This document shows positions 10,101 to 18,745 of a stretch of DNA of 64,000 nucleotides, piece by piece. The stretch is from NCBI GenBank assembly GCA_949358305.1, contig OX442314.1, positions 29,683,118 through 29,747,117 on the forward strand, given 5' to 3'. Source of the DNA: Strigamia acuminata. Lineage: Eukaryota; Arthropoda; Chilopoda; Geophilomorpha; Linotaeniidae. Numbering within the stretch: position 1 is the stretch's first letter; every line of letters starts with the position of its first letter. The notes beneath the pieces were generated by a model, which saw only the letters and a list, made by a program, of their open reading frames with translations, was not told the origin of the DNA and searched no databases. Both the position numbers and the translations under genes were made by a program.

Positions 10101-11362
10101 TGCACAATCCGTGCAACCGACAATAAGTTCGTCTTCAAGGAGGGAACATATTTCACGTCGGTCAGTCGAATTATCCTCCTTTGATTGTCCAACCACAACG
10201 CTAAAAGTACCGTCCCAGTCCCAACAGAAGGCACTTTTCGCCCATCCGCCAAAATTACCTGTCTACCAGGTAACAAGTCCAATTTCGCAAAACACGTCGC
10301 GTCATTCGCCATATGCGATGATGCCCCGGAATCCATATACCATATTGGATCTTCACTAGTCGATGGTCCCCTCGGGGATTTAAGTAAACATGTGGTCTCA
10401 TCATCTGTTTGCATAGCGTAATCGACCACGTACTGCAACTCGTCCACTTTAGTGGATGTAGAGGGGTGCTGAACGACCGCTGCATTGCCGTTCTGCCTCC
10501 GACCCCTGAAATTCCCTCTGGAGCGGTTCTGCGAGCGGGCGCGAATCTCGGCTGCTGCCTTTGGGTCAACCGGTTGTCTACATTCTGCGTATCGGTGTCC
10601 CAATCGACCACAATTCCAACATTTGGTAGCTTGCTTGCCGCCCCGGTTGGCTCCTCCGCCGCGCCAGGGTCCGGAACCTCCTCGTCCGCCACTTGTGTTT
10701 GAACCACGCACCCATGTTGCGCTCTCAAACTTGAGATCCGTAGGGGCGGGCAACGCCACGCGCCTCATCTCTTCGGCTTGTAGTGCACGTCGAAGTGTCA
10801 GCATCTTGAGCGTGCTACGTCCGACCACGTCGCAACTCGTAACGACTCCTCTGTAGTCGGGTGTCAAACCTCTCAAGACGTGTGCGCACAATTCGGCCTC
10901 GTCGATGGGTGCCCCAATGGAATTCAATTCTTCGGCGACTGATATCATCCGGTCGAGGTAAGCTGCCACAGTTTCTGTCGGTTTCATCCGAATATGCGCA
11001 AGTTCCACTCGCTTTTGGACTTTCAATTCAGCGATCTCGCCTTGATTTTCCGTCTTGAGTGCATTCCACGCCGCCTTTGCCGTGTCGTGGTTCAGCACAT
11101 GCCTCAGTTGAGCGGTGTCGATTGACTGCAGAATTATATTCAACGCCTCGACGTCTTTGGTCGTCCATTCCTTCACTCGGGTCTTGAACGCGTCATCCGT
11201 TTCGCCCAGAGTTTTAATCGGCGGGTCATCAGTTATTACGAACCAGGCTTCTCTGGACTTCAACAAGATCCGCACCCGGTATTCCCACGTGGGATAATTA
11301 CGACCATTCAGCTTCTCTACGTATGTAATGGCCGATTCGACTTTGGCCGCCATTTTGTTCAA
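7139..11362 (-). CDS. Copia Gag-Pol polyprotein (1407 aa)
   Basis: This polyprotein supplies all copia functions. The Gag domain (about residues 10-200) is followed by Gly/Arg-rich linker and a CCHC knuckle at about 248-261 (CWNCGRLGHRYAEC). Protease has WYMDSGASSHM near 341-351. Next are the pre-integrase zinc region (LWHRRMAHLG), integrase (HVDLCGPF, RSDNGTEF, NGAAERANRK) and copia-type reverse transcriptase with ATYVDDLIT. RNase H follows (GYTDASW, CEAEF, YCDNQPA), ending with the usual DLMTKALP tail. The start at 11362 is about 100 bases inside the primer-binding site. There are no stops or frameshifts, and length is normal for the family. Confidence 0.96.
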   Translation of the reverse strand: MNKMAAKVESAITYVEKLNGRNYPTWEYRVRILLKSREAWFVITDDPPIKTLGETDDAFKTRVKEWTTKDVEALNIILQSIDTAQLRHVLNHDTAKAAWNALKTENQGEIAELKVQKRVELAHIRMKPTETVAAYLDRMISVAEELNSIGAPIDEAELCAHVLRGLTPDYRGVVTSCDVVGRSTLKMLTLRRALQAEEMRRVALPAPTDLKFESATWVRGSNTSGGRGGSGPWRGGGANRGGKQATKCWNCGRLGHRYAECRQPVDPKAAAEIRARSQNRSRGNFRGRRQNGNAAVVQHPSTSTKVDELQYVVDYAMQTDDETTCLLKSPRGPSTSEDPIWYMDSGASSHMANDATCFAKLDLLPGRQVILADGRKVPSVGTGTVLLALWLDNQRRIIRLTDVKYVPSLKTNLLSVARIVQQVYAVSFSGDKCVVSTADGTRIFEAVQTSGLFRLNRRADQSVPPSPPIDIGLSRTGGKDTPGTKVVKLPVTLWHRRMAHLGFKSLREMVYRNLVDGMNLNMERDPKLCDKCIVAKKTRSPFVSTGYITATGPLEMLHVDLCGPFRHESTKGNKYIFTIVDDFSRVIFTRFLKNKSQTVEEFEKFLLLHEKRFGTKLKRLRSDNGTEFVNAAFKELLTARGVHHQLTVPYSPSQNGAAERANRKLLDAARTLLLDAKLPTIFWQDAVETAAYAANRSKMRRFESETPIERLTGRKPNVANMRVFGSLAYTWIPVQDRSKLEPRAKRVIFTGYPFNAPGWSFYDPITRKYFVSRDVKFDEEALGSILISGSTPLDQEDYWVETPSIPDLPEEVPVIHSPPPDPIGDVPIYPAARLPQCGPVRRNPQRNRRPPVPYESIDWRRHRRTRDRPAGTDGANVARVKDATQGLVIVPKNYKQALASPQAASWKLAMEAELKSHSEQKTWKVVDRPPDAKVVGSRWVYSLKTDQEGRITRYKARLIAQGFNVIQGVDYDESYSPVVRLATVRILMALAAKRRLRVKHHDVETAYLHARLRETVYMELPEGFGDRTTQVCLLEKAVYGLPQAGRAWHEKLEKVLLAVGFTKHPTEQCVYKYTIGQSIIFVATYVDDLITLDNDDRLLDQLMKKIRKEIKVIDLGEIKSLLGIRISQNDEKNEITMDQTKYISELITRFGLLQAKPVKAPLDVSQKLDAPGYPLGPSAADKPYRELVGALLYLAQGTRPDIAFAVSFLSQWLNDPKQAHWLAAKRILRYLMGTANYRLTYTGSVADLTGYTDASWNSCDVDAKSFAGFVTMLNGTVVTWQAKKLKLVCMSTCEAEFSAMVELGKEVRWIKNFIEDLNIREAQRPVTIYCDNQPAIALTKDHSYHGRTKHFNRRVSFIRQDIQDGIYQVEFVPTDEMYADLMTKALPDTKLKQDCRKLGLINYSEDL

Positions 11363-11463
11363 AATTTCTCAATTCGTACCGCTCAATCTTGTAAACACTT
11401 CATAAATTTCTACACCGACTTCTGATTTCGATTTTTCCAAATGTTCCTTTCTTTTATATCATG

Positions 11464-11480
11464 TTGGGCCCATAACCCAT
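11464..11480 (-). promoter_or_regulatory. Copia primer-binding site (half initiator tRNA-Met)
   Basis: The plus strand GTTGGGCCCATAACCCA matches the anticodon arm of initiator tRNA-Met rather than a tRNA 3' end, with one mismatch to the tRNA as I recall it. Drosophila copia is known to use such a cleaved half-tRNA primer. Confidence 0.75.
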
Positions 11481-11644
11481 GTTAGGGAAATTGAGCAGAG
11501 CTCCCAAACTGGGAAAGAATTCACACACGTTACATATTCAGTTGCAACCAAACGAGAACATCTGATTTAATGGTAACAATAGATTTAGGTATACAATGTA
11601 CTCAACACTATACATTATTGTCTAAAGTGAATATATCTCTAACA
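11480..11644 (-). repeat. Copia 5' LTR (165 bp)
   Basis: This is the right-hand copy, starting TGTTAGGG at 11480 and ending CTCTAACA at 11644, followed by the AATTT duplication. Confidence 0.93.
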
Positions 11645-12253
11645 AATTTCCTCCATTGCGTCGCCGAGCAGATGAGCACGTAAGTGCAGCAGCTTTTGTT
11701 CCTCGTCGAGCGTCGCGTCGTCCGCGACCTGTACGCAAAAAGTCTTCCAGAAACCCCCCCAGTCCTCGGGTCGTTTCCCGTCGAACCTCGGAATTTCCAG
11801 CGGTTTTCTTCTTACATTTTGGTGGATCACGGGCGGCGGAGTGGCTCGAGCGGTGGCGGTCACAGCGGCGGTCACGGCTGCGACGAGCGCGTCGTGGTCA
11901 ATCGGCGTGGGTGCGGGCAGCGGAGCGTCGACTACAGGTGGAACAGGCGGGTAATTTATTCGAATGTACCTGTCTATCGTTGCCTTTGTAGCGGCTGCTC
12001 TGTCTTCTGTCGCATCCATATCGCCCATTGTTTCATCGATCTCGTGTTCCGACTTGGCTTGTTCCAAACAGACTTCAAACGATTTTTGTGCTCTGAGTAA
12101 TTTTTGGTTGAGTTGTTGCGACCAAAGGGCGAGTTCGTCCTTCGACAATAGGGCTGCGTTGTTGACTCCCGTGGTGATAGTGGTCATCAGGGCGTTGGCA
12201 GCAGCAATGGCCGTCGTGAGCGCTCGCCTCTTTATCTCGTACACGCGTACCAT
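11639..12253 (-). CDS. BEL Gag, N-terminal part (truncated by copia insertion)
   Basis: The start at 12253 is the first Met after the primer-binding site, 44 bases downstream of it. The 204-aa frame has an Ala/Thr-rich N-terminus, a Pro-rich linker, and then the start of the Gag core of BEL elements (DUF1759-like): PRFDGKRPEDWGGFWKTF, then L-x-L-R-x-H-L-L-G-D-A. The last codons (below 11645) come from the copia LTR. The core continues in the same frame at 6933 on the other side of the copia element, because 4711 plus 5 bases is a multiple of three. Confidence 0.9.
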   Translation of the reverse strand: MVRVYEIKRRALTTAIAAANALMTTITTGVNNAALLSKDELALWSQQLNQKLLRAQKSFEVCLEQAKSEHEIDETMGDMDATEDRAAATKATIDRYIRINYPPVPPVVDAPLPAPTPIDHDALVAAVTAAVTATARATPPPVIHQNVRRKPLEIPRFDGKRPEDWGGFWKTFCVQVADDATLDEEQKLLHLRAHLLGDAMEEIC

Positions 12254-12296
12254 ATTTGTGATTCAGCGTGTGATGTGGGGAATTACTTAGATGTTT

Positions 12297-12314
12297 TCCC
12301 GGGTTTCGGCACCA
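12297..12314 (-). promoter_or_regulatory. BEL primer-binding site (tRNA-Phe)
   Basis: The plus strand reads TCCCGGGTTTCGGCACCA, the 3' end of metazoan tRNA-Phe(GAA) including CCA, as I recall that tRNA. It lies three bases from the 5' LTR, where minus-strand synthesis is primed. Confidence 0.85.
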
Positions 12315-12317
12315 AAT

Positions 12318-12781
12318 TTGAAATGCAATAAGGTATTGCGGATAAAATAATTAAATCCCTGAATAACAATGCTTATTTCAAATTGAAATGTAATTTTTGT
12401 GAGAAATAAAGAAGCATGACTTTTCTACTCAAAAACTTCCTCAAGACTAAACTTTATTCTTTTCAGAACAGTGGTAATTAAAAATACAAAGAAACAAATG
12501 ACAAATACTCAGTGCTACAGGGTAAAGCGCACGGAGTAAAGATGACGCGTTCCAAGGGGGAACGCGAGATAATTGCTAACACCTTGCAAAGGTGAGTGAA
12601 TTCTCAGAAAAGCAAAGGAAAAGGTTCAAGTTAAAAAGTAACAACTTCAAATTAAATTAAATACAACTTTGAAGGAATTTAAATAAACACAGTCAAAATT
12701 AATAACATATCAGAATATCAAATTATTTCAAACAATGAACAAAATATAATAATAACATGTAAAAGCGTGTCGGTTTTCACA
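12318..12781 (-). repeat. BEL 5' LTR
   Basis: This is the right copy of the 464-bp LTR and the promoter-bearing end of the element. It is followed at 12782-12787 by AATTGT, matching the bases before the left LTR. Confidence 0.93.
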
Positions 12782-12827
12782 AATTGTAAACTAAGTAATT
12801 TTGGGGTGGATGCGTTTGCACCAAGAA

Positions 12828-12913
12828 CCAGAACTAGATTTAAACTTTGGGCTAGTCCAAACTTTCTGGTGCAAACAAGGTATTAGGCTGTAAGAGCAGG
12901 GCCCAAAGTGACC
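12828..12913. repeat. Right arm of the inverted-repeat element around BEL
   Basis: This is the reverse complement of 1527-1610: CCAGAACTAGATTTAAACTT through AAACAAGGTATTA, then GGGCCC and AAGTGACC. See the left arm. Confidence 0.6.
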
Positions 12914-13280
12914 ACATTGGTTACATTACCATACTGTATTGCTCTTCTTTAAGCCGCATGCTGGTATAGTTTGAGTTTGACTGGCATGCTTCACTTTATG
13001 CTGGCATGCTGGTAAATGCTGGTTAACTGAAATTTCGAAAATATGGTAATCCCATGTACAGCGGCATGCGGCTGAAGTCACTAATAAGACCATAGCAGTC
13101 ACACGACTCCGACTGTCAAGTGAGAATTTGCACGAAGTCTACAGTGGCACTTTCCAATTATTCTTACCTGCCTCTGTCAGAGCCTAATTGCGGATGTGTT
13201 AGATTTGCATAAATTTAGACACGACTTTAGTTATGGAGCAGACTAGTGCTTCTTTTTAGGAATCATTGCGTGAAGTACTA
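12914..13280. other. Non-coding
   Basis: No gene is visible. A motif AAGACCATAGCAGTCACAC at 13086-13104 recurs with one mismatch at 14571-14589. Confidence 0.4.
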
Positions 13281-13454
13281 AACTCTATTCCAAAAAGTAT
13301 TACAAATACTCCCATTGGTTGGGAGATTCACAGTTCAGTTGTGTCTTGAATATGATGCTGTTTTCAGATTCCAGTAGACTTGTGCGAAGATTTTTTAAAG
13401 TGTCTCAACCAACCAACCAATGGGAGTATTTGTAATACTTTTTGGAATAGAGTT
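13281..13454. mobile_element. Tc1/mariner-type MITE with perfect 42-bp TIRs
   Basis: The arms 13281-13322 and 13413-13454 are exact reverse complements (AACTCTATTCCAAAAAGTAT...). TA lies on each side (13279-13280, 13455-13456). The 174-bp element has no coding capacity. Confidence 0.85.
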
Positions 13455-13457
13455 TAC

Positions 13458-13785
13458 TTTCGAATCCCGCTCCGAATCTCCGAATCTCGAATCTTTACAT
13501 GTTATAAAAATTTTGAATTTTTTGTCGAACATTGGACAAAAGTTAAAATATTTTCCACTTTTTTATTAAAATAATCAATTAAATCTTTCCGAATTCGAAC
13601 CGAATCCCATCCGAATCTGCTCCATTTCGCATATTTGCCTTTTTACAATGCTTACACCTGTATCACTTTTTGTGACGCTGCATCTGCAGCGCCACCTGCT
13701 TGTTTTGAATATTAAACACCAGAGATTTACACATCTTCGTAATGGCCGCTCATCATTGAATCCTATAAAAGATTCGAATCTTTGA
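13458..13785. repeat. Dispersed repeat built on CGAATC words, copy 1
   Basis: CGAATCCCG and CCGAATC variants are iterated around an AT-rich core with TTTTGTCGAA and ACAAAAGTTAAAATATTT. A second copy lies at 45584-45764 with the same core and the same terminal AAAGATTCGAAT. This copy is interrupted by unrelated sequence near 13630-13760. Confidence 0.6.
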
Positions 13786-14009
13786 CACGCAGATTCTGAT
13801 TGTCGTACCCTCTGGGTACAACACAAGATATTACAACGTGCTTCGGCCAATGCGCATTGGAGACGCGAACTAGTTCACATCGCATGTGGTGGACCCCAGG
13901 GTGCCGCTGCGCGCAGTTTGGGAACCACTGCGTTAATGCATGCATGTGAACCCGCCTTAAGTTAGGACTTCAAGTCGGGACGGGTGATTGCCCTTTCTTG
14001 ACTCTTGTG

Positions 14010-14570
14010 ACCTTCAGGCCACCTGGGGTGACCCACGTCACTACCACACACCACCGTGCGGCCCCAAGATCACCCCCTCATTGGGCAAGGTGATCTAGCC
14101 CGGAGGAAGGAGGGAGCTGAGTGGTGTGGGGAGGAGATGCAGACAGATAGAGTGCGGACACCGACCAGGACGGTCGTGTGTTTAGAGTCTAAGGAGTCGT
14201 AGTCATCAAGGGGACAAGACGTGTCCCGGCTGTGTGGACTCTGCATTCCTTCCCATTCACCACAGAGACGCTCAGTACTGTGGTGGAGTCCATAGTGCAG
14301 CCTCCATGAGTGGCCACTGCGGGTCGTAGGTGAGTACGACATGAATGTAATGTTGAACCGACCACGTCACCCATTGGGCTCACGCCCAGTGTGTGACGGG
14401 TCGGTTGCCGGTGCGGTGTGCCTTCGTGGCACCCCCGCAACGGGTAACGGGATTCCCCATACCCCTAGACAACGTAATAAAGGCCAACCAACCTATATTC
14501 GGGGAGTTTTTGTTATTTACGTGAGTATGTGTCCCACACCAGAGTAATTAGTCCCCTAATTGCCCTGGTG
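14010..14570. other. GC-rich region dense in hairpins
   Basis: Consecutive inverted repeats occur: GATCACC/GGTGATC (14069-14096), GTCGTA/TACGAC (14324-14341), and ACCGACC...GTCAC with GTGAC...GGTCGGT enclosing GGGC/GCCC (14358-14407). A GCC-TTCG-GGC type loop lies near 14417-14435. A terminal CACCAG..AATTAG/CTAATT..CTGGTG hairpin is at 14537-14570. Open frames of 60-90 codons exist on both strands but show no recognisable domain. It may be the structured untranslated end of a non-LTR element, or a structured RNA. Confidence 0.4.
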
Positions 14571-14896
14571 AAGACCATATCAGTCACACTCTTTAATAAG
14601 CATTCTATCCCTGTACTTGAAACAAAATAATTCCCTGCTGAGAAAATTGAACTTCAATGATTATGACTGATGAGGTCAAAAACTATCGTTAAAAAAAATT
14701 TCAAGCAGAAACTTTTTTGCAGGAGCTGAAAACAAGTTTTAACAAGAAATCAATCACAAGATTAATCGAATTATTTCAGCCAATTAACCTCTAGTCTATA
14801 TATAATATTGACATTTATCTAGCTTTTTTGGAGAGGAGAATTTTCTTTCATTGGAAATGAGTTTCTTAGACAGGAATATAAATTAATTTTATAACC
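14571..14896. other. Non-coding flank
   Basis: AT-rich, with no feature beyond the 19-base motif at 14571-14589 and the AACC target duplication at 14893-14896. Confidence 0.4.
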
Positions 14897-16381
14897 TGTT
14901 GCGTTCCTGGATGTTCCCAAAATTATAATAATAATAATTGCACAGAATATTAATCTAATTCAATGCAAAAGGTCCCGGTATTCAACCTGTGGAAAGCAGT
15001 TGAATGCCGTAAAAGGTCTTCTATCGGGTTTGGCAGTTAAGTTGGTGTCTAGGGGTTTTTTGGCTGTGGTTTTTGTGTCTAGGGGTTTTTTGGTAGCAAA
15101 TGCAATAATAACAAGTAATTTAAAAAAGGATAAACAGTTTTATTAACGTTAAAATTAAGGAGTAATATAAATACAAGGGATAAATGAATAATTAAATGAA
15201 TATTGATAAAGTTAAACAAGGAAAGAAGAGAAAGGCGCGAGAACAATGGAATTGTTCGCGCGCGCGGAAACAATAGGTTGAGAAAATGGCGGCAACGAAT
15301 CGCCGTGAAAATTGGTGCAAATGCACACAAACGGGCGCGGAATCGTGAGATTTCGCGATGTGATTCGGCTGTGGAGCCAGAATCGTGGCCAGCTAAATAG
15401 CCAGGCCGGGGTGGAGAATACGAGGTGTGAACCCTCGAGTTGAAACGGGAAATTCTCCGTTGAAAACTCACGAGTCCAACTGGCGTAGTTCGCACTGTCG
15501 AATTCGGTTTTCAGGTCCGTTTCTTCTCGGCAAATTATCGTCGTCGGCAGGTCGAGCGTCGAGGTTTCGTCGGCTTTCGCGCGTCGTCCCTCGTCAACTC
15601 GGCGGCTGGCTGGCGTCGATCTTCAACGTATGTTGATCGAATTACCGTCGTCGGGTGGCTAGCGTCGAGGTTTCGTCGGCTTGGCGCGCGTCGTCCCTCG
15701 TCGGCTTGGCGTGATCCGGGCGTCGGTCTACGATGGTGCGTATACGTTTATCTTCGGGCGGCGGCGGAAACAACGGTTGCTCGGTCCGTTGCACGTCGAC
15801 TTCGTCGTCCGGGAAGGAGTCACTTGATGCGTATTGGCATCAAGCAAATCAGTTGAAACTTTGCAATATCTCACGGATCACGGACAAAACAGTGTTATTG
15901 GGTTGAACAAAGTTGTGTCGGTGTGAACGGTGTGAGGAGGAGGCAAAGAGTGAGTAATAAACGAATTTATTACCCAAACTTTGGCCGGAAAATCGGCCGA
16001 GTGCGCATGCGTGGCATGCACCTGGCACACTTCGTGCCCAGCAACGGTGCAAATTAGGAGCTGGCCATAGCAACCCCCCAATTTGGCAGTTAGGTTGCCA
16101 TGGCAGTCCTAACGGCTTCTGTTTAACAGCCGAAAGCACTTGGCAATTGCAAATAAAATGAGTATTTTATTTGCACAAGCAAGCAAAAAATATGTAATTA
16201 TTTTAACAAATAATTCATTAAAAACACTAAAATAAATTGATTCCTTAAATTACCAATTTCTACTATTTCTAAATAATTAAAGGGACTGTAAAACAATTTA
16301 TTTAACACATTAAATAGATTAAATTATTAATTTCTTATACTCCAAATATTCCAAATAAAAGGAACATTTGAGATCACAACA
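14897..16381 (-). repeat. 3' LTR (1485 bp) of the non-autonomous element
   Basis: This LTR is unusually long. It contains internal direct repeats (GTGTCTAGGGGTTTTTTGG twice near 15045-15094, and CGAGGTTTCGTCGGCTT followed by CGCGCGTCGTCCCTCGTC twice near 15567-15700). Its GC-rich middle contrasts with AT-rich ends. The small open frames inside recur in the other LTR and have no recognisable product. Confidence 0.93.
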
Positions 16382-16394
16382 CTTCCCCCCAATT
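16382..16394 (-). promoter_or_regulatory. Polypurine tract
   Basis: On the element strand ATTGGGGGGAAG abuts the 3' LTR. Such a tract primes plus-strand synthesis. The following 16395-16717 is AT-rich and non-coding. Confidence 0.8.
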
Positions 16395-16717
16395 AAAATC
16401 AAACATTTTTAATTTAAAAGGATGGAATATAGTGGGTCCTGATCACAAATTGTTCAAATAATTAAATTATTAACAAATTTGATAGTAATAGGATTTACAA
16501 ATTTGCAAATAGAGGTTAAAACACGGAATAAAATAATTTAGTAGTGAAGAATTAGTTATTTTCTAGGCTAAAACTGAATTTCAACTAAAATTATTGGTAG
16601 TCACTACAGTAGTGCATTAAATAATTCGAATAACAATTTGATTTTCAAGAAAAAGTTATGCAAACGATTAAATACGTAAAAAACAATGATATTAAAAATT
16701 TTAACATAAAAAGTTAT

Positions 16718-18481
16718 TTAGTGGCATTGAATCCAATAAATGATGCCGATTGGTAACTCTGGGGCTAAAGGACTCGGCAATCGAGGTAAGCTCATGTCTG
16801 TTGTCTTGTCTCGAAGGTTTTCCCTCTCGAGGACAAGTTCAAACGGACGGCCGGTATACGGCCCAAAAATTAAATCTGTGTTGTCGTGCAACCACTCACT
16901 TCTAATTGAGCAAAAGTTGACGTTATCTTCAAACGTTATTTCGTTATTTTCTCGGGGCATTTTCGGCTTTTTTCTAACTTTTGTTAGCCGCTGATAATGA
17001 ATCCACGGCTGCTTTGCCTCGATGTGGCGTTCTGAGCGCTCTTGATCTTCGTACCCGAGATTAACTGAATTTTCTTGCAGCATCCTCATGTGTGGTTGCA
17101 GTCTTGAGTAGGTTTTTCGTAATTGGCGGTAAATTGTCAATTCTTCTTGATCTTCCAACTGTTTCGAGGGAATTGAACAAGGTTTCGCCGGTGACGGCGG
17201 TTTTGTCCGTGATGGACGTCTCTTTTTTGTAGACTGTCGAGTCACGGGAGGTGCGAAGGCACATGTTTCACTGATTGGTCTTGTCGCCAATGCGCCTTGT
17301 GCATCATGCACTAGTCGGGTGACCAAGCGATTTTTCCGCTGAAGAAATGTTTTTGGCCTGGCGCCTGAGCTGGCATAATCGACAGTCCGTAGGATGGGCC
17401 CGCTGGAATTGGGTCTTGACGTTGAAATCGACGAGTTGACGGGCTGTATTGTCGTAAATTGTCCTGAGGTCTTTATAGCCTTTTTGGTCGCTTTTACAGC
17501 AACACCAGCAGCAGGATTCAATGTTGATGAAGATCTCGTTTTCTTCTTGACCAGGGAGACCGGCATTTCTTCTGGTTGAACTGATTCGAGCTCCGTTTGG
17601 TAGGTATCTCCTCGTTCATCTCGTTCATTCAGCAGTTTGACCAACTCGGCCGAATGTTTGGAAATCGAAGCTGGTGGAGACTTCTTTTTTAGCGTTGGCG
17701 AAACTGGTGTCTCTACTGATTGAATCGCTGGGAGTACATGCTTGTGAGCGATCTTCCGTGGCTTCCGCTTCTTGTGAAGTTGGATGGCCGATTCGGCCAA
17801 GTGTTTGTTACTAACAAGTACAAGTTCTTGCTGTATGGTCGACGAATCTAGGAGAATGGACCTCCAGTAGTCTAAAAAATTATCTTGGTTACCAGTATTC
17901 ATCGGGGGTGTCCAGAGACATATTGCGTCTGCGAGGGCAATTCGATTGCTTGTGGCGGTGCTCCGAGTTAAAATGCTGCAAAGTCCCGCGACCAATAATT
18001 GTTGTAAAGCGGAGAGTTGAATGTCCAGGGCATTGGTTGGCTCCATGTCGCGCAGATGATTGATTATACGCTGCCAATTTTGAATGGTTTTGCTAATTTG
18101 AGTCCTTTGATACTCATTCAGGTCTTCCATCAAAATATCTTGTGTGTCACGAGGCAATACTTCAACACTGGACTTCGTCATGTCATAATTTTGGTCAAAC
18201 GATCGGCTTTGAGTCAAAGAAACTGTTTCAAATTTCTCAGCCGGAAATTGAGATTTTGGAGTGCTTGGTTTTGGATACACAGAGGTTGTGATGGATTTAC
18301 TAGCAATAGATACTTCTTGTGCATTCGGGCGTGTTAACACTGGGGTCAAATGGGTAATTGGTTTCTCCAAATTTTCAACTTGCATTAACACTGGGGTTGA
18401 ATTGATAATTGACTTTTCCCAATTTTCAACTTGCGTTGCCCAATCCATAGCCGTTTGGTCGGCAGTCTGTGAAAATTCCAA
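16718..18481 (-). CDS. Unrecognised element protein, C-terminal part (587 aa)
   Basis: This frame carries the C-terminal half of the single ORF of the non-autonomous element. It is Ser/Thr/Pro-rich with basic clusters such as KKRKPRK. It begins with two tandem copies of a short phrase of the form QVEN-x-EK-x-I-x2-x-TPVL. A predicted helical stretch lies around residues 130-190. I find no zinc knuckle, DSG/DTG protease, YxDD, RNase H or integrase motif. The Met at 18481 is probably internal: the codons at the TRIM insertion continue in frame with the N-terminal part at 20147. A Gag-like, Env-like or captured host origin cannot be decided from sequence alone. Confidence 0.7.
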   Translation of the reverse strand: MEFSQTADQTAMDWATQVENWEKSIINSTPVLMQVENLEKPITHLTPVLTRPNAQEVSIASKSITTSVYPKPSTPKSQFPAEKFETVSLTQSRSFDQNYDMTKSSVEVLPRDTQDILMEDLNEYQRTQISKTIQNWQRIINHLRDMEPTNALDIQLSALQQLLVAGLCSILTRSTATSNRIALADAICLWTPPMNTGNQDNFLDYWRSILLDSSTIQQELVLVSNKHLAESAIQLHKKRKPRKIAHKHVLPAIQSVETPVSPTLKKKSPPASISKHSAELVKLLNERDERGDTYQTELESVQPEEMPVSLVKKKTRSSSTLNPAAGVAVKATKKAIKTSGQFTTIQPVNSSISTSRPNSSGPILRTVDYASSGARPKTFLQRKNRLVTRLVHDAQGALATRPISETCAFAPPVTRQSTKKRRPSRTKPPSPAKPCSIPSKQLEDQEELTIYRQLRKTYSRLQPHMRMLQENSVNLGYEDQERSERHIEAKQPWIHYQRLTKVRKKPKMPRENNEITFEDNVNFCSIRSEWLHDNTDLIFGPYTGRPFELVLERENLRDKTTDMSLPRLPSPLAPELPIGIIYWIQCH

Positions 18482-18491
18482 GGGATAATCT

Positions 18492-18745
18492 TGTAAACTT
18501 AGTTAAAAGTTGACTTCGAAAACAATGGCGGACCCGCTGGTCCGCGACGCACACGCTTGCTTGTTTAATTCAAAGTGATCTTTATTCAAATCCAATCGGT
18601 TTAAATATTACAAAAGTTATCTCTCATTGGTTGACTACAAAAGAACAGCCCCCATTGGCTGTTTGTACTAACGTTCTCGAAACGTTCTCGTCTCGATCCC
18701 GTTCTCGTTCTCGTTCTCGTCCTCGTAAACCCAAAAAACTCCACA
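18492..18745 (-). repeat. TRIM 3' LTR
   Basis: It is identical by eye to the other LTR over about 185 bp (U3, R and poly(A) signal). It carries about nine substitutions or indels in the terminal 70 bp (18492-18560, the U5 side). Confidence 0.85.

Larger units (their letters stand above)
6934..11644 (-). mobile_element. Ty1/copia retrotransposon inserted in BEL gag
   Basis: The element is 4711 bp with TGTTAGGG...CTAACA LTRs and AATTT target duplications at 6929-6933 and 11645-11649. It has one intact 1407-codon frame with integrase before reverse transcriptase, the diagnostic copia order. LTRs differ only by one CT unit (163 versus 165 bp), so it is young and possibly still competent. It points the same way as its host element. 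Confidence 0.96.
1817..12781 (-). mobile_element. BEL/Pao LTR retrotransposon, interrupted by a copia element
   Basis: Two 464-bp direct repeats (1817-2280 and 12318-12781) look identical and are flanked by AATTGT at 1811-1816 and 12782-12787. The exact duplication is 5 to 7 bp because the end bases are ambiguous. The element runs right to left: primer-binding site, Gag, aspartic protease, reverse transcriptase, RNase H, integrase. That domain order, three Cys-rich knuckles and a C-terminal extension after integrase are typical of BEL/Pao. Subtracting the 4711-bp copia insertion plus its 5-bp duplication leaves a parent of about 6.25 kb with one uninterrupted frame of about 1753 codons. Identical LTRs suggest recent insertion. 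Confidence 0.95.

Noticed and set aside
7259-11297. Plus-strand ORFs across the copia region
   Set aside because: They are antisense shadows of the copia polyprotein.
14537-14570. Helitron 3' terminus
   Set aside because: There is a strong hairpin, but no CTRR end follows and no TC start or Rep/helicase coding was found.
15079-16139. ORFs of 65-138 codons that occur twice (also 22434-23494)
   Set aside because: They lie wholly inside the duplicated 1485-bp LTRs and recur only because the LTRs are repeated; there is no coding evidence.
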